From: JAWXUD01 sp044432945
GTDB taxonomy: Bacteria; Cyanobacteriota; Vampirovibrionia; Gastranaerophilales; Gastranaerophilaceae
Reading direction: 5' to 3'
Length of the DNA stretch: 57,129 nt
NCBI GenBank assembly: GCA_044432945.1
Contig: JAWXUD010000009.1
Coordinates: 1 to 57,129, forward strand
Numbering within the stretch: the stretch's first letter is position 1; every line of letters starts with the position of its first letter. The position numbers were made by a program, and so were the translations under genes. Positions 42,738 to 52,797 of the stretch are shown here, piece by piece. Under the pieces are notes generated by a model. That model searched no databases. It had not been told where the DNA came from and was given only the letters and a program-made list of their open reading frames with translations.

Positions 42738-45482
42738 ATGAGTAAGAAAAGAAATTTATTAATCGCAGCGATGGTCGCTTCGGCGGTTTTTGCTGTTCGG
42801 GCTAGTGCGGGAACTATTATAGACTCGCAAACGTACGAGAATTTATCGACTTCTACAAATGGTGCAGCTATAAATAATACAGGCACAATTTCGGAAATTA
42901 TTAATTCTACATTCTTAAATAATGCAACAACAGCTTCTGGCGGTGCTATTTACAATTCAAGTGATTTGAGGGTTTTAAATTCTAATTTTTATGAAAATTC
43001 GGCAGGAAGTGCTGGTGGCGCTATTTATAATGCTGGTTCGTTGACTATTGGTGATGGTGTTGTATTTGATAGCAACTCAGCACCTTTAATTGGTGGTGCA
43101 ATTGCAAATTATGGTAGTAATATTCAAATCGGTGATAATGTTACTTTCTCAAATAATACTTCTTTGGCTAATGAATATATATCTTCTCCTGCAAATTCTA
43201 TGGGTGGTGCTATTTATTCAGAAGGAACTTCAGACGTTCAAAGAACTATTACTATTGGGGACAATGTTAGTTTTGACAGTAATAGTGCTTATGGTGGTGG
43301 TGCATTATATTTGTTCGGTAATAATGATGTTGCAATTGGCGATAATGCAACATTTTCTAATAATTACACTCAGTATTCGCAGAGTGACGATTCAGTAGGC
43401 GGTGGTGGTGGTGCTATCACATTAGTTTCAAACGGATCTAATGGCTCGGCTTCATTAACAATTGGTGATAACGCTACATTTGATAATAATACTGGATATT
43501 TTGGTGGAGCGATAACACTGGGCAGTTCTGATAGCGTTTTAACAATTGGTAGAAATGCGACTTTTACAAATAATACAGCTGATGGTAATGTAGGTGGTGC
43601 AATTTCAAACGTTGGGATTGTTACACTGGGAGACGGTGCGGTATTTAGTGGTAACTCAGCGACATTAGGTGGTGGTGCTATTTTTAACGGTGGTACGATT
43701 AATGAATTTTCAGGAACATTTACTGAAAACACTACTGAAGGTTCAGGCGGTGCTATTTATAACTATGGCACAATGGCCTTAATAAATTCAGATTTATCAA
43801 ATAATTATGCTGGGGTTTCAGTTGGTGATGATAGTTCACTGACTACTGTTTCTGGTGGGCAAGGTGGGGCTATTTATAATTATGCCAATTTAACTGTATC
43901 TGACTCTGTAATTTCTAATAACTTTGCATCTAGTTCTGGTGGGGCTATTTATAATTATAGTACGGGGAGTGCAACTATTTCAAATACGATTTTCAATTAT
44001 AATGAATCTAGTTCTTATGGTGGTGCAATTGACAATAGAGGTACTCTTACTGCCTCTGGCACCTTGAATTTTGTGGGGAATTCTTCGGGTAGCTACGGTG
44101 GGGCTATCTTAAACACTAATTCTATTGATTTTAGCAATGCGATAGTTAATTTTACTGGAAATTCAGCTGATTCTTCTGGTGGTGCGATTTATAATAATGG
44201 AATTATAAATATTGATGGTGACGTAACATTCGTTGGTAATACAGCAACTACTTACGGTGGAGCAATTCATAATGAAGGTACTATTACAGCTTCAGGTATA
44301 TTGACTTTTGATGGGAATTCTTCGGGTAGCTACGGTGGGGCTATATTAAACACGAATTCTGTTGATTTTAGCGAGGCGACAGTTAGTTTTATAAACAATT
44401 CAGGCGTTGGTGGTGGTGCAATTTATAACCAATCAACAATGACAATTGGTGATAGTGCATACTTTGATAACAATTCTGATACATCTATTTATGGTGGCGG
44501 TGCAATATTCAATAATACTGGAGGTAATCTTACAATTGGTGAGGATTCAGTATTTACAAACAATACAAGTACGGGATATGCTGGTGGAGCTATTTATAAT
44601 ACAGCAACACTAACAATCGGTGATGGTGCAGTATTTACAAATAATAGTGCTAGTTCCGGTTATGGCGGGGCAATTTTTTCATCAACAGATCTTACTTTGA
44701 ATAATGCTATATTTACTAATAATACGGCGAAGATTGGTGGAGCTCTTAGTGATGTTTATAATAATGACAATGTTATTACGATTTCAAATAGTATATTCGA
44801 TAGTAATACAGCAGTTACCATTGAGGACGAAGGTGGTTCTGGTGGGGCAATTGCTTTATTTAGATATGGTGACATTACTGATTCTACATTTACAAACAAT
44901 TTAGCAATTGGTGGTTCGTCTAATGGTGGTGCTATTTATATGGGGGGGAATGCTAATTTAAGTCTTGACAATGTGACATTTACGGGGAATTATTCAAATG
45001 CTATTGGCGGTGCTATAGGTCAAACAACAGCAGGTGTTGATTATACTAACGATGTAGATATGGATATTGCAAATTCGACATTCACTTCAAATATCGCTGC
45101 GGAACGAGGCGGTGCGATATTTAATAGATTTGATTCAGATGCAGATACAGCTGGTACATATACAATTACAGGTACAAATTTTACTGGCAATATAGCTGGT
45201 TATGTGCTGGATACTGATAATGGTACGTATAGTGCAAATTCAGATGGGCTTGGCGAAGGTGGAGCAATTTATAATATTGGTGATTTAATTATTTCTGATA
45301 GTACATTTAATTCTAACATTGCACTATCAGACGGTGGTGCTATTTATAACTCTGCTGCTGCGACTTTGTATGATCAAGCATTTACGGAAGGTTCAATTAT
45401 TATAAGCGACTCGAGTTTTATTGGTAACACGGCAGGAACATCAGGTGGAGCAAGAATACGGGTTATGCGACTTTTATCATGA
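42738..45482 (+). CDS. Autotransporter, N-terminal passenger part with polymorphic (GGAI/FxxN) repeats; frameshifted
   Basis: This 914-aa reading frame starts with a signal peptide (KKRNLLIAAMVASAVFAVRASA) and is otherwise a beta-helical passenger with 28 intact GGA[IL] motifs alternating with FxNN segments, the Chlamydia Pmp/POMP-type repeat. A 29th GGA is followed by an abrupt change to RIRVMRLLS and a stop. The logical continuation (NTGYATFIMNED...) is in another frame and leads into the next entry, so the two are one gene broken by a frameshift near 45453-45458. AAGGAATT precedes ATG 42738. Two near-identical ~100-bp segments (44052-44156 and 44291-44390) show recent internal duplication. 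Confidence 0.88.
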   Translation: MSKKRNLLIAAMVASAVFAVRASAGTIIDSQTYENLSTSTNGAAINNTGTISEIINSTFLNNATTASGGAIYNSSDLRVLNSNFYENSAGSAGGAIYNAGSLTIGDGVVFDSNSAPLIGGAIANYGSNIQIGDNVTFSNNTSLANEYISSPANSMGGAIYSEGTSDVQRTITIGDNVSFDSNSAYGGGALYLFGNNDVAIGDNATFSNNYTQYSQSDDSVGGGGGAITLVSNGSNGSASLTIGDNATFDNNTGYFGGAITLGSSDSVLTIGRNATFTNNTADGNVGGAISNVGIVTLGDGAVFSGNSATLGGGAIFNGGTINEFSGTFTENTTEGSGGAIYNYGTMALINSDLSNNYAGVSVGDDSSLTTVSGGQGGAIYNYANLTVSDSVISNNFASSSGGAIYNYSTGSATISNTIFNYNESSSYGGAIDNRGTLTASGTLNFVGNSSGSYGGAILNTNSIDFSNAIVNFTGNSADSSGGAIYNNGIINIDGDVTFVGNTATTYGGAIHNEGTITASGILTFDGNSSGSYGGAILNTNSVDFSEATVSFINNSGVGGGAIYNQSTMTIGDSAYFDNNSDTSIYGGGAIFNNTGGNLTIGEDSVFTNNTSTGYAGGAIYNTATLTIGDGAVFTNNSASSGYGGAIFSSTDLTLNNAIFTNNTAKIGGALSDVYNNDNVITISNSIFDSNTAVTIEDEGGSGGAIALFRYGDITDSTFTNNLAIGGSSNGGAIYMGGNANLSLDNVTFTGNYSNAIGGAIGQTTAGVDYTNDVDMDIANSTFTSNIAAERGGAIFNRFDSDADTAGTYTITGTNFTGNIAGYVLDTDNGTYSANSDGLGEGGAIYNIGDLIISDSTFNSNIALSDGGAIYNSAAATLYDQAFTEGSIIISDSSFIGNTAGTSGGARIRVMRLLS

Positions 45483-47413
45483 ATGAAGATCAGACAACTG
45501 ATATAACTACTGATAAAGTTTCTGGTAATTTTACTATTAATAATAAAAGCACAACATCTAACGCAAATATTGGCGGTACTGGTTTGACAATCGCAGATGG
45601 TGCTAATTTGACTATTCAAAACACAAACATAAGTAGCGGTGCTAATATCAAATTTGAAGATGATGCATCAACTGCCACATTAACATTATCTTCAACAAAT
45701 GGTCAAGATGTGAACATTGACGGCGATATTACATCAGCGAATGTTGGTAATAAATTAACGTTCTCTTCTGGTGGTAATTATTATGTTAACGGTACAATCG
45801 ACCCATTAACAGCAGTTATTGAAGGTAATGTTACTCATACAATTGACTCGATAGCTGAGGAGATTAGTTATGAGATAAGTTCTGGTGCTACATTGACATT
45901 TATGAATGATACAACATTGTATGATTCTTCAACTTACACCTCAATAGCCAATGCTACTCAGACTTATAACTTGAACTCAATCACATTCAATGGTGGTACG
46001 TTGAACTTAGCTAATGGTGTAACTTCTGATTTGTTATTATCAGATATAACTGTTAATGCAAATTCTAATTTGTATGTTGATGTAAATATTGCGAATGAAA
46101 CGATGGATACAATCAATGCTGATAATTCTGTGACTGTAAATTCAGGGAATTTAAGTATTGCAGGGTTAAATATTATGGGTAATTCTTCTTCTAAAGATTT
46201 TGCTATTAAATTTACAGATAGTACAACTTTATCAGATGCGATTTTATACTCTGGTCCTGCAGCTTATACATCATCAATTTATAAATATAACATAGCTTAT
46301 GACACGACTTCTGATTCATTATTGTTCAGTATGTTAGGTAATGGTGGTTATAACAGCTATAACCCATCTATCATGTCATCTTCAGTAGCTGCTCAATTGG
46401 GTGGATACTTGACTCAACTTAATGCATATAACCAAGCGTTTGGTAATATGGATATGTATATGATGATGACTAAAGAACAACGTCAAGCGATGAAATTTAG
46501 AAACCAATATGCTGCCGCTGATGGTGATTTGGTATTTGATCCTACCATTTCTCAATATGAAAACAAAAGTGGTTGGGCTAGACCTTATGCTACTTTTGAA
46601 AGCGTTTCGCTTAATAATGGACCAAAAGTTTCAAACGTTGCTTATGGAACATTCTTAGGTGCTGATTCTGAATTATATGATTTAGGAAACGGTTGGGACG
46701 CTATGTACAACGTTTATGTAGCGTATAACGGTTCTCACCAATCTTATGATGGCGTAAGCATTTATCAAAACGGTGGCACACTTGGTGCTTCTGGAATGTT
46801 GTATAAAGGTAATTTCTTTACAGGTTTGACTGCCAACACTGGTGCTAACGCTGGTGAAGCTAGTTCTGATTTTGGTAGAGATAGCTTCGCAATGCTTATG
46901 GCAGGGGTTGCTTCGAAATCAGGTTATAACTTCGAGATGGCTGATGGTAAATTTATTATCCAACCTAGTTATATGATGTCTTATACATTTGTAAATACAT
47001 TTGATTATACGACAGCGTCTGGTGTTAGCATGAAATCTGATCCACTAAACGCTATATCAATCGAGCCAGGTATCAAATTTATTGGTAACCTTGAAAACGG
47101 TTGGCAACCATACGCTAGTGTAAGCATGGTTTGGAATATAATGGATAAAACAGACTTTATGGCAAATGATGTATCTTTACCAGGGTTAAGCGTTGATCCA
47201 TACGTTCGTTATGGTGTTGGTGTTAGAAAATCTTGGGGTGAAAGATTTACTGGATTCTTCCAAACTTATTTAACTAGCGGTGGAAGAAATGGGGTTGGCT
47301 TACAAGCTGGTTTCCGTTTGATGTTCGGTGATAAATCTAGCAAACAAGAAAAGGCTGAGAATAAAATTCAACCAGCAGCTAAAACTAAAATTTCTTTAGA
47401 AGGCTCTAAATAA
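45479..47413 (+). CDS. Autotransporter, C-terminal passenger and beta-barrel part; frameshifted
   Basis: This 644-aa frame continues the preceding passenger (first ~330 residues, Thr/Asn-rich beta structure) and ends in an autotransporter barrel of about 280 residues starting at GWARPYATFESVSLNNGPKV. The barrel lacks the usual terminal aromatic residue: after GLQAGFRLMFGDKSS there is a charged ~25-residue tail (KQEKAENKIQPAAKTKISLEGSK). ATG 45479 overlaps the upstream stop by four bases, so some translation by reinitiation is possible, but the product would lack a signal peptide and could not be exported alone. Confidence 0.85.
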   Translation: MNEDQTTDITTDKVSGNFTINNKSTTSNANIGGTGLTIADGANLTIQNTNISSGANIKFEDDASTATLTLSSTNGQDVNIDGDITSANVGNKLTFSSGGNYYVNGTIDPLTAVIEGNVTHTIDSIAEEISYEISSGATLTFMNDTTLYDSSTYTSIANATQTYNLNSITFNGGTLNLANGVTSDLLLSDITVNANSNLYVDVNIANETMDTINADNSVTVNSGNLSIAGLNIMGNSSSKDFAIKFTDSTTLSDAILYSGPAAYTSSIYKYNIAYDTTSDSLLFSMLGNGGYNSYNPSIMSSSVAAQLGGYLTQLNAYNQAFGNMDMYMMMTKEQRQAMKFRNQYAAADGDLVFDPTISQYENKSGWARPYATFESVSLNNGPKVSNVAYGTFLGADSELYDLGNGWDAMYNVYVAYNGSHQSYDGVSIYQNGGTLGASGMLYKGNFFTGLTANTGANAGEASSDFGRDSFAMLMAGVASKSGYNFEMADGKFIIQPSYMMSYTFVNTFDYTTASGVSMKSDPLNAISIEPGIKFIGNLENGWQPYASVSMVWNIMDKTDFMANDVSLPGLSVDPYVRYGVGVRKSWGERFTGFFQTYLTSGGRNGVGLQAGFRLMFGDKSSKQEKAENKIQPAAKTKISLEGSK

Positions 47414-47434
47414 TTTATTAGTTAAAGTAACTAA

Positions 47435-47487
47435 CAATAACCCTAAAATTTGACAATCTAAGTCTGTTTTAGGGTTATTGCTTTTTA
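47435..47487 (+). terminator. Terminator after the autotransporter
   Basis: Arms CAATAACCCTAAAA and TTTTAGGGTTATTG are perfectly complementary, with an 18-base loop, followed by CTTTTTA. Confidence 0.85.
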
Positions 47488-47581
47488 TAAAAATTAAGCT
47501 GATTTATAAGTGTGATTATTTAATTATATTTAATTTTGAAAACCGCTTGTTTTTTGTTTTTTTAGTTTTATCATAATTATT

Positions 47582-49105
47582 ATGGTAAATAATACACTTA
47601 ATTTGAATTTTTTAAAAAAAGACATATTAGCCTCTATTATAGTCTTTTTAATAGCATTGCCTTTGGCAATTGGAATATCGATAGCTTGCGGATTGCCAGT
47701 TTATTCGGGGATAATTTCAGCTATTATTGGTGGTGTCGTTGTCGGGATATTTTCAGGCAACCCTTTGCAGGTGTCAGGACCAGCCACTGGACTAATTTTA
47801 TTAATAGTGGATATAATCAATTCGCAAGGTGTTGAGGCATTATTTTTAACAATAATTTTAGCAGGATTGTTCCAGATTACTTTTGGATTATTTTCTTTAG
47901 GTGGATATTTTAGAGCGATTTCGCCAGCTATTATTCAGGGTATGCTCGCAGGGATTGGGGTTTCGATTTTTGTATCACAATTTGTAATAATGCTTGATGC
48001 TAAGCCTAAAGCGAATTTTTTCGAAAATATTCTTTATCTAAAAACGCTTTTTTCTGATTTTATTTTTAATTCTGCTAATAGTCAGGGGATTTTTGCATTA
48101 ATTATTGGTTTGATAACAATTTTAACCATTATTGTTTGGCACAGATTACCTTCTAAAAGAATTCAAATACTTCCTGCTGGGCTTATTGCGATAATTCTTT
48201 CAACTTTTGTTGCACAATCTTTTGATTTTCAAGTTGAACATATTTCGTTAGGTAGTAATTTTTGGCAGAATTTTAAGTTTATAGATTTTTCTCAATTTAA
48301 AAATATTTTTGATTTTAAAATATTTATAAACGCTTGTGTTATTACGTTGATTGCTAGTGCAGAAACATTATTAACATCGAATGCTTTAGATAAAATTAAT
48401 AAAAAAATAAAAACAAATTATAACAAAGAAATTATTGCACAAGGTATAGGTAATACGCTTTCAGGGCTTGTTTGTGGGCTTCCTATTACTGGGGTTATTG
48501 TAAGAAGTGCGGCTAATATTAACGCTCAAGCACAAACTCGTTGTTCTACAATACTACACGGGATTTGGATTTTGTTATTTGTCACCTTCTTCCCGCAGGT
48601 GATAAATTATGTTCCTCAGGCGACACTTGCAGCGATATTGGTTTATACGGGTTATAAATTAATTGATATTAATGCGGCTAAAAAAATATATAGTCTTAGT
48701 AGAGGCGAATTTGTAATATATGTAATTACCGTTGTTGCAATTTTGTTCTCAAATTTATTTACAGGGATTGTAATAGCATTCTTGTCTGCATTAATTAAAA
48801 GCGTTTATAAAATGTTATCTACAAATGTAACTATTGATAAAAACGAATTAGAAAACACGACTAATCTTATTTTAAAAGGTGAAGTGATATTCTTGCATAT
48901 TCCTAAGTTAGTCGATATTTTAGATAAATTACCGAAAGAACAAACAATTCATATAGATGCTACGAATTTACATTTTATCGATCACGCTTGCGTTGATTTG
49001 TTGCATGATTGGGAATTGGAAAGACGTGATGCCCAAAATATTAACATCGATTGGAATTTACTCAAAAAAAGTTATCCCAATTTTAGATGGGAAAATTTTG
49101 ATTAA
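47582..49105 (+). CDS. SulP-family anion transporter with STAS domain
   Basis: This 507-aa inner membrane protein has about 12 TM segments. The family features are LPLAIGISIACGLP, VSGPATGL and CGLPITGVIVRSAANINAQAQTR; a short cytoplasmic STAS domain (about 415-500, IHIDATNLHFIDHACVDLL) ends it. Sulfate or bicarbonate are the likely substrates; cyanobacterial BicA is of this family, but the sequence does not decide. No clear ribosome site precedes ATG 47582. Confidence 0.9.
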   Translation: MVNNTLNLNFLKKDILASIIVFLIALPLAIGISIACGLPVYSGIISAIIGGVVVGIFSGNPLQVSGPATGLILLIVDIINSQGVEALFLTIILAGLFQITFGLFSLGGYFRAISPAIIQGMLAGIGVSIFVSQFVIMLDAKPKANFFENILYLKTLFSDFIFNSANSQGIFALIIGLITILTIIVWHRLPSKRIQILPAGLIAIILSTFVAQSFDFQVEHISLGSNFWQNFKFIDFSQFKNIFDFKIFINACVITLIASAETLLTSNALDKINKKIKTNYNKEIIAQGIGNTLSGLVCGLPITGVIVRSAANINAQAQTRCSTILHGIWILLFVTFFPQVINYVPQATLAAILVYTGYKLIDINAAKKIYSLSRGEFVIYVITVVAILFSNLFTGIVIAFLSALIKSVYKMLSTNVTIDKNELENTTNLILKGEVIFLHIPKLVDILDKLPKEQTIHIDATNLHFIDHACVDLLHDWELERRDAQNINIDWNLLKKSYPNFRWENFD

Positions 49106-49120
49106 AATGATTTTATTTTA

Positions 49121-49174
49121 AAATTTAATAAGGAAATTATTTGATATTTATTAAATAATTTCCTTATTAAATTT
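49121..49174. terminator. Bidirectional terminator between the SulP gene and prs
   Basis: Long complementary arms (AAATTTAATAAGGAAATTATTT and partner, 22 bases each with a 10-base loop) lie between the convergent genes. The right arm includes the prs stop codon (49167-49169). Confidence 0.85.
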
Positions 49175-50177
49175 GCATTTCTTTTTCGAAGCCAAATAAC
49201 GAGCTTACAGATTCATCATCATGAATTCTTGCAATAGCTGCACCTAACAATGGAGCAACAGAAAGCTGTTTGATGTTAGAAGGTAGTTTGCTAGTATCTA
49301 ATGGTATTGAATTTGTAACAATACATTCTTTAATAGGTGCATTAGATAATCTTTCAACCGCTGGTCCTGAAAATACTGGGTGAGCTGCACATACATAAAC
49401 ATCTTTAGCCCCTTCACGTTTCAATAGTTTGGCAGCCTCACAAATCGTGCCAGCCGTATCTATCATGTCGTCAAACATCACACAAACTTTATCCTTAACC
49501 TCACCGATTACATGACTAGCAATAGCTTCATTGTGCTTGTCACGGCGTTTGTCAATGATTGCTAATGAACAGTCAAGAAGTTTTGCGAAGTGACGTGTGC
49601 GTTGTACGCCACCTGTGTCAGGGCTGACTGCGACCATGTTCTCAGGATCGATATTTAAATCTTTAATATAATCAACTAAAATTGGCGTTGCATAAATATG
49701 GTCAACCAATATGTTGAAGAACCCTTGAATTTGTCCTGTGTGTAAATCCATAGCCAAAACTCTAGTTGTTCCAGCTGTTGTCAACAAATCAGCGACTAAT
49801 TTTGCAGTAATAGCTTCACGACCAGATGTTTTACGATCTTGTCTAGCATAACCATAATAAGGGATTACGGCAGTAATTGTTTTCGCACTAGCACGTTTGA
49901 ATGCATCGATTATTATTAATAATTCCATAAGGTTTTCATTTACAGAATTACAAAGTGGTTGGATTACAAAAACATCATCACCACGAACACTTTCTTTTAC
50001 CTGAACATAAATCTCACCATCGGCAAAATTCTTGATAACCATTGGTCCGACTGTTGTGCCTAAATAATCAGCTATTTCTTGCGATAATTCAGGGTTTGAA
50101 CGACCTGAAAATAATTTGATATCATGAGTTGGATTAATCGTTTTGTTCAATTGAGGAAATGTCATTTCTAATACCAT
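49167..50177 (-). CDS. prs: Ribose-phosphate pyrophosphokinase
   Basis: This 336-aa protein makes PRPP for nucleotide, His and Trp synthesis. It contains LFSGRSNPELSQEIADYLG, the PYYGYARQDRK ATP-binding region, the VSPDTGGVQRTRHFA segment and the PRPP-binding motif VMFDDMIDTAGT. AAAGGAT upstream supports ATG 50177. The 212-bp gap to the divergent hldC-like gene is A/T-rich and includes an inverted repeat TATTTTGTAAA/TTTACAAAATA (50303-50330). Confidence 0.97.
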   Translation of the reverse strand: MVLEMTFPQLNKTINPTHDIKLFSGRSNPELSQEIADYLGTTVGPMVIKNFADGEIYVQVKESVRGDDVFVIQPLCNSVNENLMELLIIIDAFKRASAKTITAVIPYYGYARQDRKTSGREAITAKLVADLLTTAGTTRVLAMDLHTGQIQGFFNILVDHIYATPILVDYIKDLNIDPENMVAVSPDTGGVQRTRHFAKLLDCSLAIIDKRRDKHNEAIASHVIGEVKDKVCVMFDDMIDTAGTICEAAKLLKREGAKDVYVCAAHPVFSGPAVERLSNAPIKECIVTNSIPLDTSKLPSNIKQLSVAPLLGAAIARIHDDESVSSLFGFEKEMQI

Positions 50178-50389
50178 TTGGGTAATCCTTTCTTAATTCT
50201 TTCAAGGTAATTACTTTAACACTGATAATTTTTTTTATCAATATTTCTTTAAGTAATATTACTAGCTTTTCTTAGTGAAAATTAGTAATTATATTTTTAT
50301 GCTATTTTGTAAAGTAAAATTTACAAAATAATATTATTATTGATTAATAAATGTGTTTTTTATAAAATTATTTAATAGGGAAGGGCAAT

Positions 50390-50854
50390 ATGTTAATTGA
50401 ACGCAAAGGGATAAAAGAACTTGTTGAAGGATTGCACAATGCAGGCAAAACTGTTGTTGCGACTAATGGGTGTTTTGATATTTTACACGTTGGGCATGTT
50501 AGGTATTTAGAAAAAACGAAAGAGTTTGCTGATGTGTCTATTGTTTTATTAAATTCTGATAAATCAGTTAGAGCAATAAAAGGTGAAACCCGTCCTATTA
50601 ATAACGAGAATGATCGAGCTGAATTGTTAAGTGCTTTGAGATTTGTCGATTATGTAGTATTATTTGACGAAGAAAGTCCTAGGGATTTGTTAGATGAGAT
50701 GAAGCCTGACGTTTACACAAAAGGAGCTGATTACACATTAGAAACTCTTCCTGAAGCTGATATTATGAAAAAAAATAGTACAAGAGTTGAGTTTATAAGT
50801 TTTGTTGAGGGTAAATCTACAACAAATATAATTAATAAAATGAGCAATAATTAG
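50390..50854 (+). CDS. ADP-heptose-type adenylyltransferase (RfaE2/HldC-like)
   Basis: This 154-aa nucleotidyltransferase has TNGCFDILHVGHVRYL (HxGH motif), LNSDKSVRAIKG and KPDVYTKGADY, as in the second domain of HldE or stand-alone HldC, which activates heptose-1-phosphate for LPS core. The kinase domain is absent, so heptose kinase must be encoded elsewhere. GGGAAGGGC precedes ATG 50390. It heads the hldC-lpxD-lpxC-fabZ unit. Confidence 0.85.
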   Translation: MLIERKGIKELVEGLHNAGKTVVATNGCFDILHVGHVRYLEKTKEFADVSIVLLNSDKSVRAIKGETRPINNENDRAELLSALRFVDYVVLFDEESPRDLLDEMKPDVYTKGADYTLETLPEADIMKKNSTRVEFISFVEGKSTTNIINKMSNN

Positions 50855-50881
50855 AGTGCTATTAGCACAAGGAGTAAATAT

Positions 50882-51985
50882 ATGAAAAAGTATAACGTAG
50901 AAGAGATTGCACATATTGTTGGGGGTATGTTATCGAAAGTTGAGAATGTAGAAATTTCGCAAATTGCACCTCCGCTATTGGCTGATGAAAACACTTTGGC
51001 TCTAGCTCTTGGCGAAGATGAAATTAATAATCTTAGTGAATCTAAAGCAAAAGCTGCATTAGTTCCATTAGGCGTTAGCATTCCTAACATAACAACAATC
51101 GAAGTTGAGCGTCCAAGGTTAGCTATGATGAAGCTTTTACATGTTTTTTATGAAGCTCCAAGAGTTTATGATGGAATTCACCCGACAGCCGTAATTGATG
51201 CTAGTGCGACTATAGGAAAAGATGTTCAAATAGGTCCTAATGTTGTTATTTCTCATCATGCTGTTATTGGAGATGGTACTAAAATTTTGGCAAACGGTTA
51301 TATAGGCGGTGGCTCAAAAATTGGTAAAAATTGTTTCTTTCACGCAAATGTTAACATTGGTGATAGAATTCGAGTTGGCGATGATGTAATCTTACACAAT
51401 GGTGTTTCATTAGGTGCTGACGGATTTAGTTTTGTTACAGAAAACCCTGATAACATTGAACAAGCTAGAAAAGATGGAGAGATTAAGGAAGAAAATGTAA
51501 AACATGTTATTTTCAAAATCCCATCAATTGGTTCTGTAATCATTGGAAATAACGTTGAGATTGGTGCAAATTCTGCGATTGATCGTGGAACGATTGAAAA
51601 TACTGTTATTGGCGATGACACTAAAATAGATGATTTGGTAATGATTGGTCATAATTGCCGTGTTGGTAAAGGCTGTATGATTGTTTCTCAAGTAGGTATT
51701 GCAGGAAGTTGCGTTATAGGTGATAGAGTTGTTATAGCAGGACAAGCTGGTTTGGCTGATCATATCCAAATCGGTGATGACACGATTATAGCTGCAAAAG
51801 CTGGTGTAACAAAATCTTTCCCTGAAAAATCTATCGTTGTAGGTGCGCCTGCTGTTCCTAGAAAAGAATTTATTAAGCAATTAAAAACCATGAAAGATGC
51901 ACAAGATCTTATTGCTAAATTCAAAAAATATGAACCACTTTTAAAAGAATTTGAGGAAAATTTAAATAATGACGACAATTCTTAA
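50882..51985 (+). CDS. lpxD: UDP-3-O-acylglucosamine N-acyltransferase
   Basis: This 367-aa protein adds the second acyl chain in lipid A synthesis. An N-terminal UDP-binding domain is followed by a long left-handed beta-helix of hexapeptide repeats (IGKDVQIGPNVVISHHAVIG and many more), with the MIGHNCRVGKG catalytic-His region. The C-terminal helices end near 367. AAGGAG precedes the ATG. Its end overlaps lpxC by 17 bases. Confidence 0.95.
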   Translation: MKKYNVEEIAHIVGGMLSKVENVEISQIAPPLLADENTLALALGEDEINNLSESKAKAALVPLGVSIPNITTIEVERPRLAMMKLLHVFYEAPRVYDGIHPTAVIDASATIGKDVQIGPNVVISHHAVIGDGTKILANGYIGGGSKIGKNCFFHANVNIGDRIRVGDDVILHNGVSLGADGFSFVTENPDNIEQARKDGEIKEENVKHVIFKIPSIGSVIIGNNVEIGANSAIDRGTIENTVIGDDTKIDDLVMIGHNCRVGKGCMIVSQVGIAGSCVIGDRVVIAGQAGLADHIQIGDDTIIAAKAGVTKSFPEKSIVVGAPAVPRKEFIKQLKTMKDAQDLIAKFKKYEPLLKEFEENLNNDDNS

Positions 51986-52793
51986 ACAAGTTGAGATTAC
52001 GGGCAATGGTTTAATGAAAAATAAGCCTTGTACTGTGAGATTAGTTCCTTCAAACACTGGCAAAATTCAATATTTTGTTAAGAATGAAGCACCTTTTGAA
52101 GCAAGCGTTGAAAATGTTTTATCTACTGATCATTGTGTGACAATGGGGAACAACAAGGCAAAAGCAATGTTAACGGAGCATATTTCTGCAGCGTTAGCGT
52201 TCACTGGTATAAATTCTATTGAAATTCATTTGTCAGAAAATGAAATTCCAGCTTTAGATGGAAGTGCTAAAGATTGGGTAGAATTGATAAATAAAGCTGG
52301 CGTTGAAAAAGGATTTTTCAAAAAAACTAAACAATATACAGTTAGTGAACCTGTTTATTATTTAAACGGCAAAACAAGTTTGGTAGTTTTACCTGATAAA
52401 GAATTGAATATAACTTATGCTGTTAATTACAATCATTCAGAGCTTTTTCATCAATGGGTTTCTTATAATGTAAAAAACAAGACTGAAATAATCGAGGCAC
52501 GAACATTTGGCTATTATAAGGATTTGAAAAAATATCAAATGTTAGGGTTTGCAAAAGGGGTTAGTGAGGAGAATACTGTTGGATTGTTAGATGAAGGCTT
52601 TACAACTGATTTGAGAAGCGAGAAAGAGCCAATTAAGCATAAAATTCTTGATTTGATTGGTGATTTGTATTTAACAGGAGTAAATCCGCTTGACTTGAAG
52701 TGTCAAATATTGGTAAAAGAGGCAGGACATGCAGTTCATGTCAAAACTGCAAAGTTGTTAAAAGAAAAATTGATAGAAGTAATAGGAGAATAA
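51969..52793 (+). CDS. lpxC: UDP-3-O-acyl-N-acetylglucosamine deacetylase
   Basis: This 274-aa zinc enzyme performs the committed step of lipid A synthesis. The zinc-binding LTEHISAAL His and the later KHKILDLIGDLYLTG with its H-x3-D are visible, as are IPALDGSAKDW and EARTFGY. It is a single lpxC domain, not the LpxC-FabZ fusion found in some phyla, although fabZ follows after four bases. Confidence 0.95.
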   Translation: MTTILKQVEITGNGLMKNKPCTVRLVPSNTGKIQYFVKNEAPFEASVENVLSTDHCVTMGNNKAKAMLTEHISAALAFTGINSIEIHLSENEIPALDGSAKDWVELINKAGVEKGFFKKTKQYTVSEPVYYLNGKTSLVVLPDKELNITYAVNYNHSELFHQWVSYNVKNKTEIIEARTFGYYKDLKKYQMLGFAKGVSEENTVGLLDEGFTTDLRSEKEPIKHKILDLIGDLYLTGVNPLDLKCQILVKEAGHAVHVKTAKLLKEKLIEVIGE

Positions 52794-52797
52794 AAAT

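Noticed and set aside
43370..43732. 120-aa minus-strand proline-rich frame inside the autotransporter
   Set aside because: It is the antisense shadow of the GGAI repeats.
50178..50389. Riboswitch or RNA gene between prs and the hldC-like gene
   Set aside because: Only an A/T-rich inverted repeat (50303-50330) is visible; no known riboswitch features are seen.
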